A stretch of 64,000 bases of DNA from NCBI GenBank assembly GCA_009996515.1, contig JAACZV010000008.1, forward strand, positions 65,228 through 129,227. Direction: 5' to 3'. Position 1 is the stretch's first letter. Each line of letters begins with the position of its first letter. The position numbers were made by a program, and so were the translations under genes. This document shows positions 35,593 through 44,129 of this stretch, in pieces. A model generated the notes under the pieces. The model searched no databases and was not told where the DNA came from. It saw only the letters and a list, made by a program, of their open reading frames with translations. This DNA is from Comamonadaceae bacterium (GTDB lineage: Bacteria > Pseudomonadota > Gammaproteobacteria > Burkholderiales > Burkholderiaceae_C).

Positions 35593-36780
35593 ATGCGCTC
35601 GACCCCTCATCTGATGATCTTCTGCGGACTGGCCGTGCTGGCGCTGAGTGGCTGCGGGCGCAAGGCCGACGGCGCCGCCGCCGCGCCGCTCGCCCGGGCC
35701 GCCGCCGCGAGCGCGCCGCCGGCGCAGAACGTCGGCGTCGTCAAGGTCAGGCAGGCCGACGTGCCCATCACCGTGGAGGCCAGCGGCACCGTCACGGCGC
35801 TGCAGAGCGTGGACCTGCGCGCGCAGACCACCTCGACCGTGGCGCAGGTGCTGGTCAAGGACGGCCAGAACGTCAGGAAGGGCGAGTTGCTGTTCCGCTT
35901 CGACGACCGCGCCGACCGCGCCGCGCTGGACAAGGCCCGCGCCCAGCTGGCCCGCGACCGCGCCAGCCTGGCCGACCTGGAGCGCCAGCTGGCCCGCGCC
36001 AAGGAGCTGAAGGCACAGAACTTCATCGCGCAGAACGCGGTGGACACGGCGCAGGCCAACTTCGACGCCGGCCAGGCGCTGGTGCGCAGCGACGAGGCCG
36101 CCGTGCAGGCCGCCCAGGTGGCCGTGGGCTACAACGAACTGCGGGCGCCCATCAGCGGCCGCGCCGGCATCGTCAGCGTCTACCCGGGCAGCCTGGTGCA
36201 GGCCAATGCGACGGCGGCGCCGCTGGTCAACATCGCCCAGCTGGACCCCATCGCGATCAGCTTCACGGTGCCCGAGACCCAGCTCGCGTCGCTGCTCAGC
36301 GCCACGCGCGCCGGCCAGCTGGACGTGGAGGCCTTGCCGCCGCCGGGTTCGCCGCGCGGGGCGCCGTCCATCAAGGGCCGCGTCACGGCCGTGGACAACC
36401 TCGTCGACGCGAGCACCGGCACCATCAAGGTCAAGGCCGAGTTCGACAACAAGGCCCAGGCGCTGTGGCCGGGCCAGTACCTGCGCGTGCGCGTCACGCT
36501 GCGCACGCTGCAGGGCGTGACCGTGGTGCCGCAGGCCGCCATCATCATGCGCGGCAACGACCGCTCGGTCTACGTGGTGGGCCCCGACAACACGGCCAAG
36601 CTGGTGCCGGTGCAGCTGCGCCAGGCCATGGGCGAGCTGGCGGTGGTGGAGGGCCTGGACGCGACGGCCCAGGTGGTCATGGAAGGCAAGCAGAACCTGC
36701 GGCCCGGCACGCCGTTGCGCATCCAGGCCAGCGGCGGCGGCGGCGCCGCCTCCGCGGCAGCATCGGGCGCCGGCAAATGA
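35593..36780 (+). CDS. RND efflux periplasmic adaptor
   Basis: Membrane fusion protein of an RND pump, 395 aa, with a lipoprotein signal ending LALSGC (Cys21). The lipoyl-like halves (ASGTVTALQSVDLRAQTTSTVAQVLVKDGQNVRKGELLF and the matching YNELRAPISGRAGIVSVYPGSLV) flank a long coiled coil, and beta-barrel and membrane-proximal regions follow (ITVEASG; VVPQAAIIMRGNDRSVYVV). It overlaps the pump gene by 4 bp. No outer membrane TolC partner is encoded nearby. Confidence 0.93.
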   Translation: MRSTPHLMIFCGLAVLALSGCGRKADGAAAAPLARAAAASAPPAQNVGVVKVRQADVPITVEASGTVTALQSVDLRAQTTSTVAQVLVKDGQNVRKGELLFRFDDRADRAALDKARAQLARDRASLADLERQLARAKELKAQNFIAQNAVDTAQANFDAGQALVRSDEAAVQAAQVAVGYNELRAPISGRAGIVSVYPGSLVQANATAAPLVNIAQLDPIAISFTVPETQLASLLSATRAGQLDVEALPPPGSPRGAPSIKGRVTAVDNLVDASTGTIKVKAEFDNKAQALWPGQYLRVRVTLRTLQGVTVVPQAAIIMRGNDRSVYVVGPDNTAKLVPVQLRQAMGELAVVEGLDATAQVVMEGKQNLRPGTPLRIQASGGGGAASAAASGAGK

Positions 36781-39700
36781 GGCTCACAGAAGTCTTCATC
36801 CGGCGGCCGGTCATGACCGTGCTGCTGAACCTGTCGCTGGTCATCGCCGGCCTGGCGGCCTGGAGCAAGATCCCGGTCGCGGCGCTGCCGTCGTACAACA
36901 CGCCCATCATTAACGTGGGTGCCTCGCTGCCCGGCGCGTCGCCGGAGACCATGGCGTCGTCGGTGGCGCTGCCGCTGGAGAAGCAGTTCGCGACCATCGC
37001 GGGCCTGCAGACCATCTCGTCGGTCAACACGCTGGGCAGCAGCTCGCTGACGCTGGAGTTCGACCCCTCGCGCGACATCGACGCCGCCGCCGTGGACGTG
37101 CAGGCGGCGCTGTTCCGCAGCTTGCGCGCGCTGCCGGCCGAGATGACCTCGCCGCCCAGCTACCGCAAGGTCAACCCGGCCGATGCGCCGGTGCTGCTGG
37201 TGGCGCTGACCTCGCCCTCCATCGACCTGACCGAACTGAACGACTACGCGGAGAACCTGCTGTCGCCGGGCCTGTCCACCATCGACGGCGTGGCCCAGGT
37301 GTCCATCTACGGCCAGAAGCGCTATGCGGTGCGCATCAAGGTCAGCAACGACCTGCTGAACCAGCGCAACATCACGCTGGACGAGCTGCAGGCGGCGGTG
37401 AAGGCGGCCAACGCCAACACGCCGGTGGGCGTGCTGGACGGCTCGCGCCAGACGCTCACCATCCAGGCCAACCGCCAGCTGCGCAACGCGGCCGAGTTCG
37501 GCCGCATCGTCGTCGCCTCGCGCAACGGCGCGCCGGTGCTGCTGCGCGACGTGGCCGAGGTGCAGGACAGCGTGGAGACCAGCAAGACCTACTCCACCTA
37601 CAACGGCGAGCGCTCCATCGTGCTGGCCATCCAGCGCCAGCCCGACGCCAACACCGTGCAGGTGGTCGACAAGGTCAAGGCGCTGCTGCCGCGCTATGCC
37701 GAGCAGATGCCGGCGTCCATCAAGATGTCGACGCTGAACGACCGCTCGCTGTCCATCCGCGAGTCGCTGCACGACGTCTACCTGACGCTGGCGCTGACCG
37801 TGGGCCTGGTGGTGCTGGTCATCTTCATCTTCCTGCGCCGCGCGGTGGCGACGCTGATCCCGACGGCCTCGCTACCCATCTCGCTGATCGGCGCGCTGAC
37901 GTTGTTGTTCGCGCTGGGCTATTCGCTGGACAACATCTCGCTGCTGGGCATCACGCTGGCCGTGGGCCTGGTGGTGGACGACGCCATCGTCATGCTGGAG
38001 AACATCGTCCGCCACGTCGAGGACGGCATGAAGCCCTTCGACGCGGCCGTGCGCGGCGCGCGCGAGATGGCGTTCACCATCCTGTCCATCTCGGTGTCGC
38101 TGGTGGCGGTGCTCATCCCCATCTTCTTCATGCCGGGCGTCATCGGCCTGCTGTTCCACGAGTTCGCGGTCGTCGTGGGCCTGTCCATCCTGGTGTCGGC
38201 CGTCGTGTCGCTGACGCTGGTGCCCATGCTGTGCAGCCGCCTGCTCAAGGCCGACGAGCACCACGAGGACGGGCCGCTGGGCAAGCTCTTCGAGCGCGGC
38301 TTCACGGCCACGCTGAATGCCTACACGCGCACGCTGGACCTGGCGCTGCGCCACCGCCACTGGGTGCTGGGTGTGGCGGTGCTGAGCTTTGTCGCGACGG
38401 TGTGGTTCTACATGACCATTCCCAAGGGCTTCTTCCCCGAGGAGGACATCGGCCAGATCCAGGCCAGCACCGAGTCGGCGGAGGACACCTCGTTCGCCGC
38501 GATGACGCTGCTGCAGGAGCGCGTCGCGGCCATCGTGCGCGACGACCCCAACGTCGCCGCCTTGAGCTCGGCCGTCGGCGGTGGGCCGTCCGGGGCGGCC
38601 TCCAACACCGGCCGCATGTTCATCAACCTGAAGCCGCGCGGCGAGCGCGAACCCATGCCCAAGGTGCTGGAGGGCCTGCGCAAGAAGCTGCGCGCCGTGC
38701 CGGGCATCCAGGTCTATCTGCGCCCGGTGCAGAACCTGCAGCTGGGCGGCCGCCAGAGCAAGAGCCGCTACCAGTACACGCTGCAGTCGGTGTCGGCCGG
38801 CGAGCTCAACAGCTGGGCCACCAAGCTGCAGGAGAAGCTGCGCGGCGACGAGCGCTTCCGCGACGTCACCAGCGACTCCCAGCTGCGCGGCCTGCAGGCC
38901 AGCCTGGTCATCGACCGCGAGCGCGCCGCCATCCTGGGCGTGCAGATGCAGGACCTGCGCAACGCGCTGTACGGGGCCTTCGGCGAGCGCCAGGTGTCCA
39001 GCATCTATGCCGAGAGCAACACCTATCAGGTCATCATGGAGGCCGGCGAGGACGACCGCAGCAGCGAGGCCGCGTTCGACAAGATCTATCTGCGCGGCAA
39101 GAACGGCGCCCAGGTGCCGCTGACGGCCTTTGCCACCGTGCAGCGCACGCTGGGCCCCACGGCGGTCAACCACCAGGGCCAGCTGCAGGCCGTCACGATC
39201 AGCTTCAACCTCGCCCCGGGCGTGCCGCTGGGCGACGCGACGCAGCAGATCGCCGCCTTCACGCAGCAGATCAAGCTGCCGCCCAGCATCATCACCAGCT
39301 ATGGCGGCGATGCGGCGGTGTTCCAGGACTCGCAGGGCGGCCAGCTGCTGCTGATCGGCCTCGCGGTGGCCGTCATCTACGTGCTGCTGGGCGTGCTCTA
39401 CGAGAGCTACATCCACCCCATCACCATCCTGGCCGGGCTGCCGTCGGCGGCGGTGGGCGCGCTGATCACGCTGCAGCTGTTCGGCATGGAGCTGACCATC
39501 ATTGCCACCATTGGCATCGTCATGCTGATCGGCATCGTCAAGAAGAACGCGATCATGATGATCGACTTCGCGCTGGACGTGCAGCGCAGCCAGGGGATGG
39601 CGCCTGCCGAGGCCATACGCCAGGCGGCCATCCTGCGCTTCAGGCCCATCATGATGACGACGCTGGCCGCGCTGATGGGCGCACTGCCCATCGCACTGGG

Positions 39701-39878
39701 CCTGGGCGCCGGCGCCGAGCTGCGCCAGCCGCTGGGCCTGGCCGTGGTGGGCGGGCTGATCCTGTCGCAGGCGGTGACGCTCTACATCACGCCGGTCATC
39801 TACCTGGCGCTGGACCGCTTCAGCGGCCAGGGGCCGGACACCCGGGTGGTGGCCGAGTTCGTCAGCAAGGCGGTCTGA
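36777..39878 (+). CDS. RND multidrug efflux pump permease (HAE1/MdtBC-like)
   Basis: Inner-membrane proton-driven exporter, 1033 aa, with the usual twelve membrane segments and two large periplasmic loops. The start MRLTEVFIRRPVMTVLLNL is typical. The proton relay aspartates are present in GLVVDDAIVMLENIVRH. The second-half motif GIVMLIGIVKKNAIMMIDFAL is also typical. The sequence is nearer to MdtB/MdtC and MexF-like pumps than to heavy-metal pumps; substrates are unknown. The frame is open further upstream, but ATG 36777 overlaps the adaptor stop (ATGA) and gives the family's usual start. Confidence 0.94.
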   Translation: MRLTEVFIRRPVMTVLLNLSLVIAGLAAWSKIPVAALPSYNTPIINVGASLPGASPETMASSVALPLEKQFATIAGLQTISSVNTLGSSSLTLEFDPSRDIDAAAVDVQAALFRSLRALPAEMTSPPSYRKVNPADAPVLLVALTSPSIDLTELNDYAENLLSPGLSTIDGVAQVSIYGQKRYAVRIKVSNDLLNQRNITLDELQAAVKAANANTPVGVLDGSRQTLTIQANRQLRNAAEFGRIVVASRNGAPVLLRDVAEVQDSVETSKTYSTYNGERSIVLAIQRQPDANTVQVVDKVKALLPRYAEQMPASIKMSTLNDRSLSIRESLHDVYLTLALTVGLVVLVIFIFLRRAVATLIPTASLPISLIGALTLLFALGYSLDNISLLGITLAVGLVVDDAIVMLENIVRHVEDGMKPFDAAVRGAREMAFTILSISVSLVAVLIPIFFMPGVIGLLFHEFAVVVGLSILVSAVVSLTLVPMLCSRLLKADEHHEDGPLGKLFERGFTATLNAYTRTLDLALRHRHWVLGVAVLSFVATVWFYMTIPKGFFPEEDIGQIQASTESAEDTSFAAMTLLQERVAAIVRDDPNVAALSSAVGGGPSGAASNTGRMFINLKPRGEREPMPKVLEGLRKKLRAVPGIQVYLRPVQNLQLGGRQSKSRYQYTLQSVSAGELNSWATKLQEKLRGDERFRDVTSDSQLRGLQASLVIDRERAAILGVQMQDLRNALYGAFGERQVSSIYAESNTYQVIMEAGEDDRSSEAAFDKIYLRGKNGAQVPLTAFATVQRTLGPTAVNHQGQLQAVTISFNLAPGVPLGDATQQIAAFTQQIKLPPSIITSYGGDAAVFQDSQGGQLLLIGLAVAVIYVLLGVLYESYIHPITILAGLPSAAVGALITLQLFGMELTIIATIGIVMLIGIVKKNAIMMIDFALDVQRSQGMAPAEAIRQAAILRFRPIMMTTLAALMGALPIALGLGAGAELRQPLGLAVVGGLILSQAVTLYITPVIYLALDRFSGQGPDTRVVAEFVSKAV

Positions 39879-40358
39879 TCAGCCGAGCCGCAGCCGGCCT
39901 GCGCGGCTTTGCTTGAGCAGGTCTTGCGCGGCGCGCTCGATCATGCCGATGACGGCGTCGAAGCCCGCGACCGGGCCGAAGTAGGGGTCGGGAATGTCCT
40001 GGCCGGCCATCTCCGGCACGAAGTCGGTCAGCAGCAGGATGCGGGCGTGATGCTCGGGCGCGGCCTTCTTGCGCAGCGCCTGCACATGCTCGGCCTCCAT
40101 CGCCAGCACGAGGTCGTACCTGCCCAGCTGCTCGGGCTCGACGCGGCACGAGCGCCACTTGCGCTCCAGCGCGTAGTCATGCCGCGCCAGCGCGGCCGCG
40201 GCGCGGGCGTCCACCGGCCCGCCATGCGGGTCGGCATGCACGCCGGCCGACGCGATGGTCTGGAACACCTCGCCCAGGCGCGCCCTGAAGATGGCCTCCG
40301 CCATCGGCGAGCGGCAGATGTTGGCGGTGCAGACTACCAATACCGCGGGTTTCTTCAT
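39879..40358 (-). CDS. Low-molecular-weight protein tyrosine phosphatase
   Basis: 159-aa phosphatase. The P-loop VCTANICRSP (catalytic Cys and Arg) is at the N terminus and the general-acid Asp is in DIPDPYFGPVAGFD. The first eight residues (MKKPAVLV) use less GC-rich codons than the rest and lie next to a 24-bp direct repeat whose second copy sits 1386 bp away, inside a truncated copy of the same gene next to rpe (41691-41738). So this gene probably lost its original start and gained a new one. It may dephosphorylate tyrosine kinases of exopolysaccharide systems; that is family knowledge. Confidence 0.9.
   Translation of the reverse strand: MKKPAVLVVCTANICRSPMAEAIFRARLGEVFQTIASAGVHADPHGGPVDARAAAALARHDYALERKWRSCRVEPEQLGRYDLVLAMEAEHVQALRKKAAPEHHARILLLTDFVPEMAGQDIPDPYFGPVAGFDAVIGMIERAAQDLLKQSRAGRLRLG
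40311..40334. repeat. 24-bp direct repeat, copy 1 (in phosphatase P-loop)
   Basis: Encodes, on the minus strand, the eight residues VCTANICR of the intact phosphatase. An identical 24-bp copy is at 41697-41720. The two copies bound a 1386-bp unit with lower GC. Identity includes all third codon positions, which points to a duplication event rather than mere protein conservation. Confidence 0.85.
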
Positions 40359-40493
40359 TTGCGTCAACGTCTTAGCTCGGATTTTGGGGCGAGTGTATGC
40401 CGCCCAATGTCGGCTGCTCGGAGCGTTTCGAACCAATCACTTAGCGGTGGCAAGTAAACGCGTTGCGGTAGCGGCGCCACCTCTGGCAGTCGC

Positions 40494-40667
40494 TCACCTC
40501 GCGGTCTTGACCAGCGCTGCATCCAGGCGCCGAGCTGCGTCCTTGTGCTCGTACTCGATGGCCGTGACACCGTGCTCGCGGTGCAGTTTTCGCGCCAGCT
40601 CGCGCCACAGGCCGACGGTGAGCGTATCTGTCCGGCTGGTTGATGGCGGCCTACGGGAGTTCGACAC
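40494..40667 (-). other. Possible gene fragment in the inserted segment
   Basis: A minus-strand reading of 57 codons (GTG 40667 to TGA 40494) ends LTVGLWRELARKLHREHGVTAIEYEHKDAARRLDAALVKTAR, broken here for reading after the first twenty residues. The C-terminal half looks like true protein (balanced charges, helical pattern), while the first part is Ser/Pro/Arg-rich as in a wrong frame. It may be the remnant 3' end of a gene cut off near 40630. No family recognised; it overlaps a plus-strand ORF. Confidence 0.25.
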
Positions 40668-40839
40668 TGGCCCAGAGTTGTTGGTGAAACTTGTCTACCT
40701 CCAGGCACAAGGTCTGGAAGGGAAGCAGCTCGTCCATCAGTTGCTAAACGACGACTGGGGAGCGCCGCCGGTGTACATCGACATCACCGGCGCAGACGAC
40801 ACCGGCCATCCTGTCGAGGTGCGCATCCCGTACCGGTAG
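40618..40839 (+). CDS. Hypothetical protein in the inserted segment
   Basis: 73-aa reading from GTG 40618 with AGG eight bases upstream. The sequence (RLVDGGLREFDTGPELLVKL, then ...HQLLNDDWGAPPVYIDITGA) looks like an authentic globular protein, with balanced composition. The same frame is open upstream to 40255 but runs through the phosphatase in antisense and is not protein-like there. Function unknown. It precedes an acetyltransferase-like gene by 71 bp and belongs to the segment bounded by the phosphatase direct repeats. Confidence 0.5.
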   Translation: MSVSVRLVDGGLREFDTGPELLVKLVYLQAQGLEGKQLVHQLLNDDWGAPPVYIDITGADDTGHPVEVRIPYR

Positions 40840-40910
40840 TTGGCGCCGCGCCCGAGACATGGCACATTCCCGCGCCGCCCGGCGACCGGGCGAGATGTCG
40901 AGCGGGGGGG

Positions 40911-41588
40911 ATGGTGACCAGCAACGCTGAATTCGTGGCGACCGAGTTTGCCCTTGTGGGCCTAAAGACCGAGCCACAGGAAATGCTCGCCATGAACGAA
41001 GAGCCCACGCACTTCGTTCGGCATCACGAAGGTAGTGTCACCTTGTACGACGGTGATGGCGACGACCCCATCGAGATTGGCCGCTATCGAGCGTTCTACA
41101 TCGACGCCGAGGGTGCGCTGTGCGCTGACATGCCGCTATTCGACGTCTTCGACTCCATGCAGGAGACGATCGGCTACTACGAGTTGTACGACTCCGACGA
41201 GACGTTCACCCCAGCCACCATGAAGGCCTTGCAAGCCGATTGGCTGTACCAACCCAACATGCTGATCCTCGACCGCCTCGAGATCCTGCCTCGGTACCGC
41301 GGGCGTGGCTACGGCCTGCAGGCGCTGATTGGCATGATGCATTGGTTCTCGGCCGGCGCGAGCCTGGTGGCCATGAAGCCTTTTCCCTTGCAGTCGGAGT
41401 CGAGGCGCAAGGGCGAGCCCGACCCCATGGAGCTGGACAAGTTCCCGAGCCACCACACCGCGGCGCGAACCAAGCTACGCCGCTACTACGCCCAGTTGGG
41501 CTTCAAGCTGGTCACAAAGACGCAGTTCATGGTCCGGAGGGTGGACCAGGCGCCGCCGACCTTGCCGCCGACTCTTCGGTCGCGGTAG
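40911..41588 (+). CDS. GNAT-like acetyltransferase in the inserted segment
   Basis: 225-aa protein with a GNAT acetyl-CoA motif: LDRLEILPRYRGRGYGLQALIGM (about residues 119-141) matches motif A with its R/Q-x-x-G-x-G/A core, and a late YYAQLGFKLV fits motif B. N-terminal residues are acidic. Substrate unknown. A G-rich ribosome site directly precedes the ATG. Codon use is less GC-biased than the flanking phosphatase and rpe genes, and the gene lies between the two 24-bp direct repeats, so it was probably acquired. Confidence 0.7.
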   Translation: MVTSNAEFVATEFALVGLKTEPQEMLAMNEEPTHFVRHHEGSVTLYDGDGDDPIEIGRYRAFYIDAEGALCADMPLFDVFDSMQETIGYYELYDSDETFTPATMKALQADWLYQPNMLILDRLEILPRYRGRGYGLQALIGMMHWFSAGASLVAMKPFPLQSESRRKGEPDPMELDKFPSHHTAARTKLRRYYAQLGFKLVTKTQFMVRRVDQAPPTLPPTLRSR

Positions 41589-41690
41589 AGAAGCATCGGT
41601 AGTCAGCATCGGCAGCCCATCCGCGTGACTGTCAAGCCGCTCGATCCAAATAAACGGCAAGTGAACAGCGCTGCTCTCCCATGGGAGAAA

Positions 41691-41738
41691 TCAGCGGCGG
41701 CAGATGTTGGCGGTGCAGACGAGCAGGACCGCCGCCAT
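41691..41738 (-). pseudogene. Truncated 5' end of a tyrosine phosphatase gene
   Basis: Reads MAAVLLVCTANICRR then a stop. It is the start and P-loop of a low-molecular-weight tyrosine phosphatase, cut off immediately after the catalytic Arg. The ATG is five bases after the rpe stop codon, as expected for the second gene of an rpe-phosphatase operon. The body of a matching phosphatase lies at 39879-40358. The simplest reading is that a 1386-bp segment separated the original start from the body; a tandem duplication followed by deletion is the alternative. Confidence 0.8.
41697..41720. repeat. 24-bp direct repeat, copy 2 (in truncated phosphatase)
   Basis: Identical to 40311-40334. It includes the P-loop codons of the truncated phosphatase start. 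Outside the 24 bases the flanks differ. Behaves like an attachment-site duplication, though no recombinase gene is present between the copies. Confidence 0.85.
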
Positions 41739-41743
41739 CGCGA

Positions 41744-42433
41744 TCAGGCCTTGGCGAGTTCGGCCCGCATCGCGGCGATGACCGCGGCGTAGTCGGGCTT
41801 GCCGAAGATGGCCGAGCCGGCGACGAAGGTGTCGGCGCCCGCCGCGGCGATCTCGCGGATGTTGTCCACCTTCACGCCGCCGTCGATCTCCAGCCGGATG
41901 TCGCGGCCGCTCTTGTCGATGATCTCGCGCGCCTTCTTCAGCTTGGCCAGCGCGCTGGGGATGAAGCTCTGGCCGCCAAAGCCGGGGTTGACCGACATCA
42001 GCAGCACCATGTCGACCTTGTCGATGACCCACTCCAGCACGTCCAGCGGCGTGGCGGGGTTGAACACCAGGCCGGCCTGCTTGCCCTCGGCCTTGATGAG
42101 CTGCAGCGTGCGGTCCACATGGGCGCTGGCCTCGGGGTGGAAGGTCACCATGTCGGCGCCGGCGCGGCAGAAGGCCTGGGCCAGCGAATCGACGGGCTGC
42201 ACCATCAGGTGCACGTCGATGACGGCCGGCGTGCCGTCGGGCTTCACGGCGTGCTGGCGCAGCGCCTCGCAGACCATGGGCCCGAAGGTCAGGTTGGGCA
42301 CGTAATGGTTGTCCATCACGTCGAAGTGGATCCAGTCGGCGCCGGCGGCCAGCACGTGGCGCACCTCCTCGCCCAGGCGGGCGAAATCGGCGGACAGCAG
42401 GCTGGGGGCGATGCGGTAGTCGGGAGCAGGCAT
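41744..42433 (-). CDS. rpe: Ribulose-phosphate 3-epimerase
   Basis: TIM-barrel epimerase, 229 aa, interconverting ribulose 5-phosphate and xylulose 5-phosphate in the pentose phosphate pathway. Key motifs: [38 protein letters not shown] (metal-site His and Asp), [23 protein letters not shown] and [12 protein letters not shown]. All metal and catalytic residues are present. It was probably followed by the tyrosine phosphatase in the ancestral operon. Confidence 0.96.
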   Translation of the reverse strand: MPAPDYRIAPSLLSADFARLGEEVRHVLAAGADWIHFDVMDNHYVPNLTFGPMVCEALRQHAVKPDGTPAVIDVHLMVQPVDSLAQAFCRAGADMVTFHPEASAHVDRTLQLIKAEGKQAGLVFNPATPLDVLEWVIDKVDMVLLMSVNPGFGGQSFIPSALAKLKKAREIIDKSGRDIRLEIDGGVKVDNIREIAAAGADTFVAGSAIFGKPDYAAVIAAMRAELAKA

Positions 42434-42442
42434 GCCCGAATT

Positions 42443-43060
42443 TTAGGCGGCGGCGCCGCCGGCCAGCCCGCGGAAGCAGGTGGCCACCAGCCAGTCGACG
42501 ATCTGCGCGTCGCTGTGGGCACCGCTGGCCCGCATGATGCCCAGCACCGGGTCGCAGGCGCGGGCGAACAGCGTGTACAGCACCAGCTCGGGCGGCAACG
42601 AGGCGTCCAGCCGGCCTTCGCCCTGGGCCTCGACGATCCAGGCGCCCAGCTCGTCGGAGAGCTGCATGAGCCGGTCCATGTAGGCCTTGTCCGCCACCAG
42701 CGCCGCGCGCAGCGTGGAATTCTGGGACGGCAGCGCCGGCATCTGCCCGGCCAGCTGCTGCTCATAGGCCCAGCGCGCCACCGCCTTCAGGCGGCCCAGC
42801 GCGTCCAGCGGCAGGCTGCGCAGCCGGGCCAGCTCGTCCAGCGCCCGGTCCAGCACGCGCACCAGGGCCGCGGCCGCCAGCTCCTCCTTGGAGGTGAAGT
42901 GCTTGTAGAGGCTGGCCTTGGCGATGCCCACGTCGGCCACCACCTCGTCCACCGTCATGGCCTCGAAGCCTTTCTCGGCCAGCAGCCGGTTCACCGACGA
43001 GACGATGGCGTCTTCGCGGGCCTGGAGGAACTGCTCTCGGAAGCGTGGGCGTGCGGACAT
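42443..43060 (-). CDS. TetR-family transcriptional regulator
   Basis: 205-aa repressor. The N-terminal helix-turn-helix (AEKGFEAMTVDEVVADVGIAKASLYKHFTSKEEL, broken here as TVDEVVADVGIAKASLYKHF) is typical of TetR. The C-terminal ligand domain is not specific. It is divergent from the first fasciclin gene, and a perfect 18-bp palindrome lies between the two starts, so autoregulation and control of the fasciclin genes is likely. Confidence 0.9.
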   Translation of the reverse strand: MSARPRFREQFLQAREDAIVSSVNRLLAEKGFEAMTVDEVVADVGIAKASLYKHFTSKEELAAAALVRVLDRALDELARLRSLPLDALGRLKAVARWAYEQQLAGQMPALPSQNSTLRAALVADKAYMDRLMQLSDELGAWIVEAQGEGRLDASLPPELVLYTLFARACDPVLGIMRASGAHSDAQIVDWLVATCFRGLAGGAAA

Positions 43061-43120
43061 GCCGTCATTCTAGGGCGGGCGGTCTGTTCTTGTACTTGGC
43101 GGTCAATTTGAAAACGAATT

Positions 43121-43149
43121 GTTCTAAAAGAAGACTGAGTAGTTGACAA
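43121..43149 (-). promoter_or_regulatory. Candidate promoter of the TetR gene
   Basis: On the minus strand TTGTCA (43149-43144, five of six) and TAGAAC (43126-43121, four of six) are separated by exactly 17 bp. This is one of the better sigma-70 matches in the window. The operator palindrome begins two bases upstream of its -35 box. Confidence 0.6.
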
Positions 43150-43171
43150 CGTGAACTGATCAGTTCACATT
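43143..43171 (+). promoter_or_regulatory. Candidate promoter of the fasciclin genes
   Basis: A perfect TTGACA (43143-43148) is followed after 17 bp by CACATT (43166-43171, three of six). The palindromic operator fills the spacer between them, so a bound repressor would block the polymerase. Confidence 0.5.
43151..43168. promoter_or_regulatory. Palindromic operator for the TetR regulator
   Basis: GTGAACTGATCAGTTCAC is a perfect 18-bp palindrome in the TetR/fasciclin intergenic region. TetR-family proteins bind such sites as dimers. It overlaps the spacer of the plus-strand promoter and abuts the minus-strand promoter, so both could be repressed together. Confidence 0.75.
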
Positions 43172-43177
43172 GCGGGC

Positions 43178-44056
43178 ATGCAAGTTCTCGAAAGACGCCG
43201 CATGCTGAACGCCTGGACGTGCTGGCTGCCGCGCTGGCAGTCGGCGTTGATGCCGCCATCGCCGTCGGCGCAGCCACCGGACTGCCGGTGGCTGGACGGT
43301 GCGCTGCAGCGTGCCGGGCTGGCAGCGCTGCTGCAGGCGCCGCCCGGCATGACGCTGCTGGCGCCCACCGATGACGCGCTGCAGGCCGCCGGCCTGCGCC
43401 CCGGGCAGGACGCACCCGAGGCCCTGCAGCGCTGGCTGCTCGGGCACCTGACGCTGGCCTCGCCGCGCCAGGACGGCCTGCTGCCGCTGCTGGACGGCAG
43501 CCTGCTGCGCCGTGCCGAGCAAGGGGCGGGCTGGCGGGATGCCGAGGGCCGCCCCGTGCGGCTGCTGGGCGGCCTGCGGCAGCGCGGCAACCTGCGCGTG
43601 CAGCTCATCGACCGGCCGTTGCTGGCGCCCCGTCTCAGCCTGTGGCAGCGCGTGGCGGCCGACCCCGCGCTGGCCCGGCTGGCCGACGCGCTGGAGCGCT
43701 GCGGCCTGCACGAGCTGCTGGGCTGCGCCGGCCCCTTCACGGTCTTCGCGCCGACCGGCGCGGGGCTGGACCGTGCCGCGGCCCGCCTGGGCCTGGGCGG
43801 TGACGCCTGGTGGCGCGACGTCGACGCCCTGCGGGCCTTGTTGCTGAACCACATCGTGCCGGGCCGCTGGACCAGCAGCGAGCTGCCCTGGCCCGGGCGG
43901 CTGCGCACGCTGGGCGACGCGGCGCTGACGCTGGACGCCTTCGGCCGCCTGCGCAGCGGCGATCTGGGCCTGCCCCTCGCGCCCGGCAGCGACCAGCCCT
44001 GCCGCAACGGCCTGCTGCATCGCCTGCCCGAGGCCCTGCTGCCCCTGACGGACTGA
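43178..44056 (+). CDS. Divergent fasciclin-domain protein
   Basis: 292-aa protein with two weak FAS1 (fasciclin) domains: the first contains GMTLLAPTDDALQAAGL, the second [23 protein letters not shown] and LLLNHIVPGRW, the last being the H1/H2 box pattern. No clear signal peptide is seen, although the first 20 residues are Trp-rich; ATG 43202 is an alternative start. FAS1 domains usually mediate adhesion or protein contacts. It is next to the TetR gene and followed by two further FAS1 genes, so the three may be one regulated group. Confidence 0.75.
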   Translation: MQVLERRRMLNAWTCWLPRWQSALMPPSPSAQPPDCRWLDGALQRAGLAALLQAPPGMTLLAPTDDALQAAGLRPGQDAPEALQRWLLGHLTLASPRQDGLLPLLDGSLLRRAEQGAGWRDAEGRPVRLLGGLRQRGNLRVQLIDRPLLAPRLSLWQRVAADPALARLADALERCGLHELLGCAGPFTVFAPTGAGLDRAAARLGLGGDAWWRDVDALRALLLNHIVPGRWTSSELPWPGRLRTLGDAALTLDAFGRLRSGDLGLPLAPGSDQPCRNGLLHRLPEALLPLTD

Positions 44057-44129
44057 CGCCGCCCCCCCGGCCACGGCATCGCCACGGGTGCCGGGCTCTC
44101 ACTCCCCTCAAACCTCCAAGGAGACTCCG

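Noticed and set aside
40255..40617. Upstream part of the 194-aa plus frame ending at 40839
   Set aside because: It runs antisense through the phosphatase P-loop and a Ser/Arg-rich stretch; only the part from about 40618 is protein-like.
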